From positions 124,001 to 188,000 of the forward strand of contig NZ_JBFAHM010000007.1 in assembly GCF_040654195.1 (NCBI RefSeq): a DNA stretch of 64,000 nucleotides, read 5' to 3'. Source of the stretch: Hamadaea sp013361475 (GTDB lineage Bacteria; Actinomycetota; Actinomycetes; Mycobacteriales; Micromonosporaceae). The notes beneath the pieces are model-generated. The model made no database searches and had not been told where the DNA came from. It saw only the letters and a program-made list of their open reading frames with translations. This document shows positions 7,327-15,496 of this stretch, piece by piece; the first letter of the stretch is position 1, and each line of letters begins with the position of its first letter. A program made the translations under genes and the position numbers.

Positions 7327-7767
7327 GTGGAGACGATCTTCCGGTCCGCCCGGTTCGCCGAGCTGGATACGGCCACCCTCTATCGCCTGCTGAAGCTGCG
7401 GGTCGACGTCTTCGTGGTCGAGCAGGAGTGTCCCTATCCCGAGGTGGACGGGCGCGATCCCGAACCGGGGACGGTCCATGTGTGGGCCGCCGACGAGGCC
7501 GGCGAGATCCTCGGCTACCTGCGGATCCTCGATGATGGCGACGAGCTGCGGATCGGCCGGGTCGTCACGTCGCCGAAGGCGCGCGGCGGCGGCTTGGGCG
7601 GGCGGCTCATGGAGCGGGCGTTGGCGATCGTCGGCGACCGGCCGAGCGTCTTGGACGCGCAGTCCCACCTCACCCGGTTCTACGAACGCTTCGGGTACGC
7701 CGCCGCCGGCCCGGAGTTCGTCGAGGACGGCATTCCGCATACGCCGATGCGACGCTCAGCACGTTAG
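7327..7767 (+). CDS. ElaA-type GNAT N-acetyltransferase
   Basis: This 146-residue protein follows the ElaA pattern: LYRLLKLRVDVFVVEQECPYPEVDGRD near the N-terminus, GEILGYLRIL, and the acetyl-CoA-binding motif A region IGRVVTSPKARGGGLGGRLM (about residues 79-98). The C-terminal FYERFGYAAAGPEFVEDGIPH is also typical. The acceptor substrate is unknown. The start GTG follows a TACCAT box by six bases. It lies 28 bp after the AbiEii-like gene on the same strand. Confidence 0.85.
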   Translation: METIFRSARFAELDTATLYRLLKLRVDVFVVEQECPYPEVDGRDPEPGTVHVWAADEAGEILGYLRILDDGDELRIGRVVTSPKARGGGLGGRLMERALAIVGDRPSVLDAQSHLTRFYERFGYAAAGPEFVEDGIPHTPMRRSAR

Positions 7768-7830
7768 ACCGATTCTCCGCCGCGCTCTCGGGCGTCAGGT
7801 TAGCGTCTGAAGATCGAACGCTGGACGAAG

Positions 7831-10662
7831 GTGCTCTATCCGACCGTGATGATCGGGCTGATCGTCGCGTACTATCTCATACCTCCGTTTCGGGGCACCG
7901 CACTCGTCGCCATCGGCCTCGGCGGCGCGGGGGCGATCTTCGTCGGCGTCTGCCGTCATCGGACCGATCGCTGGCTCGCCTGGGTCCTGCTCGCCGCCGG
8001 CATTCTGCTGATCACGTTCGGCGAGGCGGTCTACGCCATCATGGGATCCGCGCGCAGCTTCCCTGGACTGCCCGAGCTGTTGTTCGTGTCCGCTTATGTG
8101 CCGCTCGCGCTGGGCCTGATCCTGATGGGCCGTCCGCGTACGCTCTCGACTGATCTGATGCTCATCCTCGACACGATCGCGGTCGGGCTCGCCGCGACGC
8201 TGGTCGTGTGGATCACCTTGGTACGCCCGGCCGTGTTGAGCCTGCACCTGACTGGGTATGCCAAGTTAATCGTGATTGCCGGAAACGTTGGATATGCTGC
8301 CGTCCTCGCCAGCGCCGCCCTCGTGGCGGTGGCCTGGCGAGCCAATCCGGCGCTCCGGGTCCTCGGCGTGGGGCTGATCTCCTTCCTGATCGCCGACTAC
8401 GTCTACGGCACTGAGATCATCTCAGGCACCTTCACGCCCGGTGGGCTGGCCGATCTCGGCTTCCCGATCTTCTTCGCCGTCAGCGGCGGGGCGGCGTTGA
8501 TGCCGTCGATGGCCCAGGTCGCCTCGCGTACGCACGCCCGTCATCAGCTCGGCGCGCGGCTGGTGATGGTGGCGATCGGACTCCTCGTGGCGCCGACGAT
8601 GCTGCTCGTGGCGGCCACCTCCGGCCCGGTCACGACCGGGTTCGCCATCGCGATCACGGCCGCGGCGATCGGCCTTGTCATGATCACGCGGATCTTCCTG
8701 TCCGCCCGGGCGTACCAGCACAAGGCCCTGCGCGAGCGCAGCCTGCGGATGGCGTCGCGGGCGCTGATGCTCGCCACCGACCGCCCGCAGATCGAGGCGG
8801 GGGTGAACGCCGCGCTCCGGCAGTTGGTCCCGACCGCGACCGCGCGGATCCGCGAGCCCGGCGCGCCGTTCCCCGACAGCGTGACGCTGACCCTGCAGGG
8901 CGGCGAACCGCCCTGCGCTCTGGGTCTGATGGTCTTCGACGGCCCGTCCGCGCGGCTGGACGAGCTGTCGCTCACCCTTCAGGCGCTCACGGATCAGGCC
9001 GCGTCCGCGTTCAGCCGCATCCGCACCATGGAGAAGCTGGCCGCCGAGCAGCGCGAGCAATACTTCCGCACGCTCGTGCAGACCAGCACCGACGTCACGC
9101 TGATCAGCCGGGACGGCATCATCGAGTACGCCACTCCGTCGGCCCAGGCCCTGTTCGGTTTCGAAGTGGTTGGCCGCGGCCTCGACGATCTCGTCGTGCG
9201 TTCCGACGGCGGCAGTTGGCCCGACACGGTGGAGGCGGAAGAGGGCGAGGTACGCCGGTCCGACCGCAGTCTGGCGGTCCTGGTGGACCGGCGCGATCTC
9301 GCCGAGGATCCCACTGTGTGCGGCGTCGTCACCACGTTGCGCGACGTCACCGCCGAACGCGATCTGCGGCGCGACCTCGCGCATCAGGCCAGCCACGACG
9401 TGATCACCGGACTGGCCAATCCCCGGCTGTTCCGGCACGCCCTCGCCGAGGCGGTACGCAGGCCCGGCGCCGCCGTCATTCTCCTGGACATCGACGACTT
9501 CAAGCTGGTCAACGACATGTACGGCCACCCCGTCGGCGACTACCTCCTCGTGACCTGCGCCCGGCGGATCGATTCCGTCATCGGCCCGGCCGACCTGGCC
9601 GCGCGTATCGGGGGTGACGAGTTCGGTGTGGTGCTCGGCGACTGCTCCGACGTCGGCGTCGCCCGGGACGTCGCCCAGCGCCTGTCCGACCTGCTGGCCG
9701 AGCCGGTCGAGGTCGACGACATGGCGCTGGAGTGCCGGGCGAGCGTCGGGCTGGCGTACGCCGGCGAGAGCGGGGACGACAGTCTGCTGATGCGCCAGGC
9801 CGACATGGCGCTGTACGCTGCCAAGTCGGGCGGCAAGGGCCGCTGGCGTCAGTACGACGGGGAGATGAGCATCCCGGCTCGTAACCACGCCGAGGTCGGG
9901 CGGCGGTTGCGCACCGCCATGGCCTCCGGCGAGCTGACCCTCGTCTACCAGCCGATCGTGGATCTCGCCGCGGGTGAGACCGTCGGGGTGGAAGCGCTGC
10001 TCCGCCTCCAGGACGACGGCCACCACATGCCGCCGCCGCAGATCGTCGCGGCGGCCGAGACCATCGGGCTCATCGGTCAGCTGGGCGAGTGGATCCTCGA
10101 CCGGGCGCTGGCCGACCTGCCGCTGTTCCAGCTGCCGGACCGGGATCCCTGCTATGTCAGCGTCAACGTGTCCGCCCGTCAGCTGCGGCGGACCGATTTT
10201 CCGACGATCGTGCGCCGGGCGCTGAAGAGCAGCCGGGTCGACCCCGGCCTGCTCGTCCTCGAGGTCACCGAGAACATCCTCATCGAGAACGACGACGAGC
10301 GGCCGTGGGCCTACCTGGACGAGTTGCACGCGCTGGGCGTACGCATCGCGATCGACGACTACGGCACCGGATACGCCTCACTCGGCTACCTACGCCAGGA
10401 CAGCGTCGACATCGTGAAGATCGACCGCAGCATGCTGAGCGACCTGACGCCCCGAGCCACCCGCCTCATCGAGGGCGTGTCGTCGACGCTCCGCTACATC
10501 GGGGTGGACCAGATCGCCGAAGGCGTCGAGACCGAACACGCGCGGGCGGTCCTGCTGGACGCCGGCTGCCCCTATGGGCAGGGCTTCCTGTTCGCCGAAC
10601 CGATGCCGGCCGAGGAGGTCGTCCGGTGGCTGCGGTCGCCCGCCGTCAGGGCAGGTTCGTGA
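7831..10662 (+). CDS. Membrane-bound GGDEF-EAL protein (diguanylate cyclase / phosphodiesterase) with PAS domain
   Basis: The 943-residue protein has about nine N-terminal membrane helices (residues 1-300), a linker helix, a PAS domain (about 410-510, YFRTLVQTSTDVTLISRDGI), a GGDEF domain with intact GGDEF at about residue 594, and an EAL domain with intact EAL at about 720. It probably makes or degrades cyclic di-GMP. The inhibitory I-site RxxD before GGDEF is not kept (GPAD). The GTG at 7831 opens the frame, but an in-frame CTG at 7807 would add KIERWTK, the kind of basic N-terminus expected before the first helix. The 3' end overlaps hemQ on the other strand by 17 bp. Confidence 0.9.
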   Translation: MLYPTVMIGLIVAYYLIPPFRGTALVAIGLGGAGAIFVGVCRHRTDRWLAWVLLAAGILLITFGEAVYAIMGSARSFPGLPELLFVSAYVPLALGLILMGRPRTLSTDLMLILDTIAVGLAATLVVWITLVRPAVLSLHLTGYAKLIVIAGNVGYAAVLASAALVAVAWRANPALRVLGVGLISFLIADYVYGTEIISGTFTPGGLADLGFPIFFAVSGGAALMPSMAQVASRTHARHQLGARLVMVAIGLLVAPTMLLVAATSGPVTTGFAIAITAAAIGLVMITRIFLSARAYQHKALRERSLRMASRALMLATDRPQIEAGVNAALRQLVPTATARIREPGAPFPDSVTLTLQGGEPPCALGLMVFDGPSARLDELSLTLQALTDQAASAFSRIRTMEKLAAEQREQYFRTLVQTSTDVTLISRDGIIEYATPSAQALFGFEVVGRGLDDLVVRSDGGSWPDTVEAEEGEVRRSDRSLAVLVDRRDLAEDPTVCGVVTTLRDVTAERDLRRDLAHQASHDVITGLANPRLFRHALAEAVRRPGAAVILLDIDDFKLVNDMYGHPVGDYLLVTCARRIDSVIGPADLAARIGGDEFGVVLGDCSDVGVARDVAQRLSDLLAEPVEVDDMALECRASVGLAYAGESGDDSLLMRQADMALYAAKSGGKGRWRQYDGEMSIPARNHAEVGRRLRTAMASGELTLVYQPIVDLAAGETVGVEALLRLQDDGHHMPPPQIVAAAETIGLIGQLGEWILDRALADLPLFQLPDRDPCYVSVNVSARQLRRTDFPTIVRRALKSSRVDPGLLVLEVTENILIENDDERPWAYLDELHALGVRIAIDDYGTGYASLGYLRQDSVDIVKIDRSMLSDLTPRATRLIEGVSSTLRYIGVDQIAEGVETEHARAVLLDAGCPYGQGFLFAEPMPAEEVVRWLRSPAVRAGS

Positions 10663-11386
10663 TGATGTCGGCGATCTCGCGACGCCGGCCCGTGTAGAAC
10701 GGGACCTCCTCGCGGACGTGCCGCCGTGCCCGCGACGCGCGCAGGTCACGCATCAGGTCGACGATGCGGTAGAGCTCGTCGCCCTCGAAGGCGAGCATCC
10801 ACTCGTAGTCGCCCAGCGCGAACGAGGCGACCGTGTTGGCCCGCACATCCGGGTAACCGCGCGCCATCCGGCCGTGCTCGGCCAGCATCTCGCGCCGTTC
10901 CTCGTCCGGCAGCAGGTACCACTCGTACGACCGCACGAACGGGTAGACGCAGATGTAGTTCCGCGGCTCCTCGCCCGCCAGGAAGGCCGGGACGTGACTG
11001 CGGTTGAACTCGGCCGGGCGGTGCAGCGCCGCCTGGGACCAGACCCCGGTCAGGTTCCGCCCGACCGCCGTCCGGCGGAACAGCGAGTACGCCTCCTGCA
11101 GGGCGTCGGCCGACGACGAGTGCCACCAGATCATCAGATCCGCGTCGGCCCGCAGGCCGGAGACGTCGTAGGTGCCCCGAATCGTGACGTCCTTCTCGGC
11201 GAGCCGGTCGAACAGGCCGGTGACCTCGGAGATCAGATCGTCACGCAGGGTCGGCAGCGGGCTGGTGGCCCGGAAGACCGACCACATCGTGTAACGGATG
11301 GTGGCGTTCAGCTCGCGCAGACGGGCGGCATTGGACTGCGCCGGCTCTTCGGTAACAACGACCTCTTGGGTGGTCTGCTCGGTCAC
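10646..11386 (-). CDS. hemQ: Coproheme decarboxylase HemQ (chlorite dismutase family)
   Basis: HemQ converts Fe-coproporphyrin III to haem b by two peroxide-dependent decarboxylations, the last step of the coproporphyrin-dependent pathway of Gram-positive bacteria. The 246-residue sequence has the family core MWSVFRATSPLP, YDVSGLRADADLMIWWHS, the catalytic Tyr in CVYPFVRSYEWY (about Y148) and the proximal His in EHGRMARGYPDV (about H171). It is the last gene of hemE-hemY-hemQ and overlaps the hemY stop by 4 bp. Its own stop lies inside the 3' end of the convergent GGDEF-EAL gene. Confidence 0.95.
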   Translation of the reverse strand: MTEQTTQEVVVTEEPAQSNAARLRELNATIRYTMWSVFRATSPLPTLRDDLISEVTGLFDRLAEKDVTIRGTYDVSGLRADADLMIWWHSSSADALQEAYSLFRRTAVGRNLTGVWSQAALHRPAEFNRSHVPAFLAGEEPRNYICVYPFVRSYEWYLLPDEERREMLAEHGRMARGYPDVRANTVASFALGDYEWMLAFEGDELYRIVDLMRDLRASRARRHVREEVPFYTGRRREIADIITNLP

Positions 11387-12690
11387 GATACGAATTCTCC
11401 CAGATCGGCGGCGGCTTTCTCGCCGGAGGCTATGCAGATGGGGATGCCGACGCCGTCGAAGGCGGCTCCGGCCAGGACGACGGGCTTCGGCCCGGCGGCG
11501 AGCAACGAGCGGGCTTCGGCGACCCGGTCGACGTGGCCGGGGGCGTACTGGGGCAACGCACCGCCCCAGCGCGTCACGCGTACCGCCGAGGCAGCCGGCA
11601 ATGGGCCGAGCACCTTGGCCAGGTCTGCCTGGACCGCGTCACCGAGGGCCTCGTCGGTCAGCGCGAGCGCGCCGATGTCGCCGTAGCGGCCGACGGAGAC
11701 CCGGACCGCCGCCTCCGGCTCGCCCGACAGGTGCTCCCACTTGCGGGAGAAGAAGGTGGCGGCCTTGATCGACAGTCCCTGGTCGGCCGGGACGAGGAAT
11801 CCGGTGAGTTCGGGCAGCTCCGCGCCGGGCAGCCGCAGGGTGACGAGCCCGACGCTCGCGTAGTCGAGTGCGCTCACCCGCTCGGCCACCTCCGCCGGCA
11901 GCAACGCCGCAGCCGGCTTGGCCGGGCAGGCCAGCACGTACGCGTCGGCGTCCAGCTCGTCGAGCGACCGCAACGGGCTTCCATAGTGGACGACGACGCC
12001 GAGGTCGAGCAGCCGCTGCGACAGCGCCTCCACCAGCAACGACAGTCCACCTCGGAGGGTGCCGAACACCGGGCCGCCCGCCGACCGCTTCACCAGCGAG
12101 GCCGCGACGCCGTCACGCAAGGTGTGCGCGGTCTGCAGCGCCGCGTACAGGTTCGGGATGGTGGCCCGCAGCGACAGCAGGTCGGCGCGACCGGCGTACA
12201 CCCCGCCGAGCAGCGGGTCGACCAGGTGCTCCACCACCTCGCCGCCGAGCCGGGACCGCACCAGCTCGCCGACGGCCACGTCCTGCCCGGCCAGCACCGG
12301 TACGCCGAGATCACGGTCGTCGTCGGCCAGCGTCGCGACACCGTCCAGCGCGGCCGAGAACCCCGGTACGCCCATCAGCGTCCCCGGCGGCATGGACTGC
12401 AACCGGCCGCCGACCCACAGGCCCGCCGCGCCCAGCGCCGGATGCACCAACCGGTCGCTCAGGCCCAAGTCGGCGACCAACCGGGCGGCCCCACTGGGAC
12501 CGCCGTCCGGCGTACGCATCAAGAACTGCTCGGCGCCGGTCTCGATCCCGTCGCCGGCCGTCTGGATCTTGCCGCCCAGCCGGGCGGTCGCCTCGACCAC
12601 CGTCACGCGTACGCCGGACTCGGCGAGCCGCAGCGCGGCGGTCAGCCCGGCGATCCCGCCGCCGACGACAACGACGTGGCGGCTGCTCAT
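11383..12690 (-). CDS. hemY: Coproporphyrinogen III oxidase (HemY/HemG-type protoporphyrinogen oxidase)
   Basis: This is an FAD-dependent oxidase of 435 residues, the usual size. It opens with the dinucleotide-binding motif VVVVGGGIAGLTAALRL (residues 4-20) and has GGKIQT and ETGAEQF close behind. It ends with the FAD-contacting region VLAGAAFDGVGIPICIASGE. In actinobacteria this enzyme oxidises coproporphyrinogen III to coproporphyrin III before iron insertion. It overlaps hemE upstream and hemQ downstream by 4 bp each, so the three are one translationally coupled operon. Ferrochelatase is not in this window. The gene is also called hemG or cgoX in other schemes. Confidence 0.93.
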   Translation of the reverse strand: MSSRHVVVVGGGIAGLTAALRLAESGVRVTVVEATARLGGKIQTAGDGIETGAEQFLMRTPDGGPSGAARLVADLGLSDRLVHPALGAAGLWVGGRLQSMPPGTLMGVPGFSAALDGVATLADDDRDLGVPVLAGQDVAVGELVRSRLGGEVVEHLVDPLLGGVYAGRADLLSLRATIPNLYAALQTAHTLRDGVAASLVKRSAGGPVFGTLRGGLSLLVEALSQRLLDLGVVVHYGSPLRSLDELDADAYVLACPAKPAAALLPAEVAERVSALDYASVGLVTLRLPGAELPELTGFLVPADQGLSIKAATFFSRKWEHLSGEPEAAVRVSVGRYGDIGALALTDEALGDAVQADLAKVLGPLPAASAVRVTRWGGALPQYAPGHVDRVAEARSLLAAGPKPVVLAGAAFDGVGIPICIASGEKAAADLGEFVS

Positions 12691-13778
12691 CGCACGCTGA
12701 TCTTGTGGACGAGTTCGACGATCCGGGTCAGCACCCCCGGATCGGCCTCCGGCGGTACGCCGTGCCCGAGATTGAAGACGTGCCCGGTGGCCGCCTCACC
12801 TTCGGCGAGCACTCGGCGTACCTCGTGGTCGACGACCTCCCACGGCGCGCCCAGCAACGCCGGGTCGAGGTTGCCCTGCACCGCCCGGGTTCGGGCCGGA
12901 CCCGGCTCACCGCCGTCCAGTCGCAGATCCGCGACGTTCACGAGGGCGGCGGCCTGGTCGAGCGGCGTACGCCAGTCGACCCCGACGACGTCCGCGCCCG
13001 CCTCGGCCATCGCCGTGAGCAGGTGAGCCGTGCCGACGCCGAAGTGAATCCGGGGCACGACCGGGCCGATGTCCTGGAGGACCGCCGCCGAGTGCGGCAG
13101 CACGAAACGCCGGTAGTCGGCCTCGCTGAGAGCGCCCGCCCACGAGTCGAAGAGCTGGACCGCACTGGCTCCCGCGTCGATCTGCACCCGCAGGAACGTC
13201 GAGGTGATCTGGGCGAGCCGCTCGGCCAGACCGTGCCACAGGTGCGGGTCGCCGTGCATCAGCGCCTTGGTCTTGGCGTGCGTCTTCGAGGGCCCGCCCT
13301 CGATCAGGTAGCTGGCCAGCGTGAACGGCGCCCCGGCGAAGCCGATCAGCGGGGTGCCTTCCAGCCGCGGGATCAGCATCCGGACGGCTTCCTCCACAAA
13401 GGAGAGATCGGCCGGCTCGGCCCGCCCGATCCGAGCGAGGTCGGCGGTGGACCGGATGGGATCGGCGACCACGGGACCGGTCCCGGCGACGATCTCCACG
13501 CCGACCCCGGCTGCCGCGACGGGCACCACGATGTCGCTGTAGAACACCGCCGCGTCGACTCCGTGGCGGCGTACCGGCTGGAGGGTGATCTCGGTGACCA
13601 GATCCGGTCGGCGGCACGCCTCCAACATCGACAGGCCCGCCTCGGCCCGCAATTCGCGATACTCGGGCAGCGAACGCCCCGCCTGCCGCATGAACCAGAC
13701 CGGGGTGTGCTCGACCGGCTCGCCGAGGCAGGCGCGGACGAAGACGGAGTCGGCCGGGTCAGCTGCAATGCTGGTCAT
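12687..13778 (-). CDS. hemE: Uroporphyrinogen III decarboxylase
   Basis: HemE decarboxylates the four acetate side chains of uroporphyrinogen III to give coproporphyrinogen III. The 363-residue protein has the conserved PVWFMRQAGRSLPEYRELR (about residues 25-43) with the substrate-binding Arg residues, the Asp in AAVFYSDIVVP, and GFAGAPFTLASYLIEGG. The C-terminal FNLGHGVPPEADPG is also typical. It leads the hemE-hemY-hemQ operon, and the 137-bp gap to DUF3000 holds divergent promoters. The start ATG lies at the expected distance before the first motif; no strong Shine-Dalgarno is visible. Confidence 0.96.
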   Translation of the reverse strand: MTSIAADPADSVFVRACLGEPVEHTPVWFMRQAGRSLPEYRELRAEAGLSMLEACRRPDLVTEITLQPVRRHGVDAAVFYSDIVVPVAAAGVGVEIVAGTGPVVADPIRSTADLARIGRAEPADLSFVEEAVRMLIPRLEGTPLIGFAGAPFTLASYLIEGGPSKTHAKTKALMHGDPHLWHGLAERLAQITSTFLRVQIDAGASAVQLFDSWAGALSEADYRRFVLPHSAAVLQDIGPVVPRIHFGVGTAHLLTAMAEAGADVVGVDWRTPLDQAAALVNVADLRLDGGEPGPARTRAVQGNLDPALLGAPWEVVDHEVRRVLAEGEAATGHVFNLGHGVPPEADPGVLTRIVELVHKISVR

Positions 13779-13903
13779 TCCACAGATCGTGCCACGTTTC
13801 TCCCCGCCGTCGAGCGGTGGGGGCGCGCCGCTGAGGAGTACGCCACTCTGAGCGTGTGACAGCGCACGGCGTGCCGCACCACGCGGCGGAAGCCGATGCG
13901 CCC

Positions 13904-13909
13904 TAGGGT
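13904..13909 (+). promoter_or_regulatory. -10 box for a probable leaderless transcript (DUF3000 gene)
   Basis: TAGGGT lies six bases before ATG 13916. There is no purine-rich ribosome-binding site, so transcription probably begins at or next to the start codon. Confidence 0.5.
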
Positions 13910-13915
13910 TGCGCT

Positions 13916-14527
13916 ATGCCGACCACGCTTCGCACGCCACCGGACGTCTTCACCCGGGCGGTCGAAGCACTGCGATCCGCCCCGATCCGCCGGGAGATCT
14001 CCCTGGAAGAGGTCGGTGCGCCGACCCGGCTCGCGCCGTACGCCCACGCTCTGGGTGCCACCGTGCTCCGCGACGGCGAGGAGGTCGCGACGGGGCGGTT
14101 GATCCTGCTGCACGATCCGGCCGGTCACGAGGCCTGGCACGGGACGATGCGGCTGGTCACCTATGTGACCGCCGAACTCGAACCCGAGTACGCCGCCGAC
14201 CCGCTGTTGCCGCAGGTCGGCTGGTCGTGGCTGGTGGACGCGCTGGACGCGCACACCGGGCCGGGCCGGGAGGAGGGCTACACCGCGATCGCCGGGACGG
14301 TCACGCAGACGCTGTCGACGCGGTTCGGCGACCTCGCCCGGGTAGCCGAGAGCGAGGAGCCGCCCGGCTCGCCGACCGCCGCCGACCTGGAGATCCGCGC
14401 GTCGTGGACGCCGCTGGGCGCGAATCTGGCCGATCACATGCTGGCCTGGTGCACGCTGCTGGCCTCGACCGCCGGGCTGCCGCCCGAGGGTGTGACCGCA
14501 CTGCCCACCCGCCGCAAGGAAAGCTGA
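13916..14527 (+). CDS. DUF3000 family protein
   Basis: This 203-residue soluble protein matches the actinobacteria-specific DUF3000 family: FTRAVEALRSAPIRREISLEEV at the start, the central EAWHGTMRLVTYVTAELEPE, and SWTPLGANLADHMLAWCTLLAS near the end. The function is unknown. In M. tuberculosis the homologue Rv2680 also sits between hemE and the RNase D gene, and that order is kept here with the protease pair inserted. The ATG is preceded by a -10-like box at leaderless spacing. Confidence 0.9.
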   Translation: MPTTLRTPPDVFTRAVEALRSAPIRREISLEEVGAPTRLAPYAHALGATVLRDGEEVATGRLILLHDPAGHEAWHGTMRLVTYVTAELEPEYAADPLLPQVGWSWLVDALDAHTGPGREEGYTAIAGTVTQTLSTRFGDLARVAESEEPPGSPTAADLEIRASWTPLGANLADHMLAWCTLLASTAGLPPEGVTALPTRRKES

Positions 14528-14534
14528 AACGGCA

Positions 14535-14566
14535 GCGGCCGGGATCCCCGTGGGAACCCCGGCCGC
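14535..14566. terminator. Hairpin between convergent genes
   Basis: GCGGCCGGG (14535-14543) pairs with CCCGGCCGC (14558-14566) across a 14-nt loop, 7 bp after the DUF3000 stop and before the stop of the convergent membrane-protein gene. There is no T-tract; it may act for both strands. Confidence 0.5.
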
Positions 14567-14583
14567 CGTTCGTGCAAGGAAAG

Positions 14584-15423
14584 TCAGCTCGTGGCGATCT
14601 GCGCGGCCTCGCAGGCCGCCCGCATCGCGGGGAAGGCCTTGTTGAACGCGGCCTGAGTGGTCGAGGACATCATCTTGTCCACCGCGTCGACGCAGGCGGA
14701 GAGCAGCTTCAGCTTCTCGGCGTTGGCGTTCTTCGCGCCCTCGAGATCCTGCTTCAGCTTCTCGGCCTCAGCCTTGGTCGTGGTCAGCTGAGCCTTGACG
14801 TCCTCGAGGTTCTTCGCGTCCGTCGCGGCCTGCGCGGCGGCGGCCTTCTCCTGCTTCGAGGCGTCGCTCGCCTTGACGAGGTAGAGCGTCGTCACCGTGC
14901 CGAGCGCCAGCACCAGCACGCCGACCAGGATGGACAGAACGAGGACCGCCGGGCCCTTCTTCGGCGCGGCCGGGCCGGCGGGCACCGCCGAGTACGGCGC
15001 ACCGGCCGCGGGGTACGCCGACGTCGGGTAGGCAGGGCCCGCGGACACCGGCTGCGCCGGGACCGCGCTGGTCGGGTAGCCGGGGGGCGGCGTCACCGGC
15101 TGCGTGGGCGGCACGGCCGCGGCACCCTGCTGGTACGCGGGCTGCGCGGGCGGCTGCACGGCACCCTGCTGGTACGCGGGCGGCGCCGAAGGCTGCTGCA
15201 CCGGCGGGTACGCCACGGTCGGCTGCTGCGCCGGAGCCGGAGCGGGGTACGCGGGCTGAGCGGGCTGGCTCGGCGGGGTCCACGGGGTCAGCGGGGCGGT
15301 GGCCTCAGCGGCCGGCTGCGCCGGGACGACCGGCTGGGCCGGCGACACCGGCTGGGTCGGGTCCGGCGAGGCCGGCGGCTGAGCGAACGGAGACTGCGAA
15401 GACTCCGGCTCGGGATGGGTCAT
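14584..15423 (-). CDS. Pro-rich single-pass membrane protein with extracytoplasmic coiled coil
   Basis: I do not recognise a named family. The 279-residue protein starts MTHPEPESS and has about 155 residues of Pro/Gln/Ala/Tyr-rich low complexity with repeats of the type PAYQQGAVQPPAQPAYQQG. One membrane helix follows (about residues 163-188, VLVLSILVGVLVLALGTVTT), then a coiled coil (about 190-240, KNLEDVKAQLTTTKAEAEKL) and a short C-terminal domain with two Cys (C247 and C272 approximately). The start ATG 15423 is preceded by GGAGG. It lies 73 bp downstream of the HtrA-like gene on the same strand; both share the Pro-rich N-terminal layout, so they may work together. Confidence 0.75.
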   Translation of the reverse strand: MTHPEPESSQSPFAQPPASPDPTQPVSPAQPVVPAQPAAEATAPLTPWTPPSQPAQPAYPAPAPAQQPTVAYPPVQQPSAPPAYQQGAVQPPAQPAYQQGAAAVPPTQPVTPPPGYPTSAVPAQPVSAGPAYPTSAYPAAGAPYSAVPAGPAAPKKGPAVLVLSILVGVLVLALGTVTTLYLVKASDASKQEKAAAAQAATDAKNLEDVKAQLTTTKAEAEKLKQDLEGAKNANAEKLKLLSACVDAVDKMMSSTTQAAFNKAFPAMRAACEAAQIATS

Positions 15424-15496
15424 GGGGGTTCCTCCGTGTGGGGTGGCGTCGGCTGATGGCCGTCGCCGTAGCTTGCGTCGCCGCCTCGTCGGCGGG

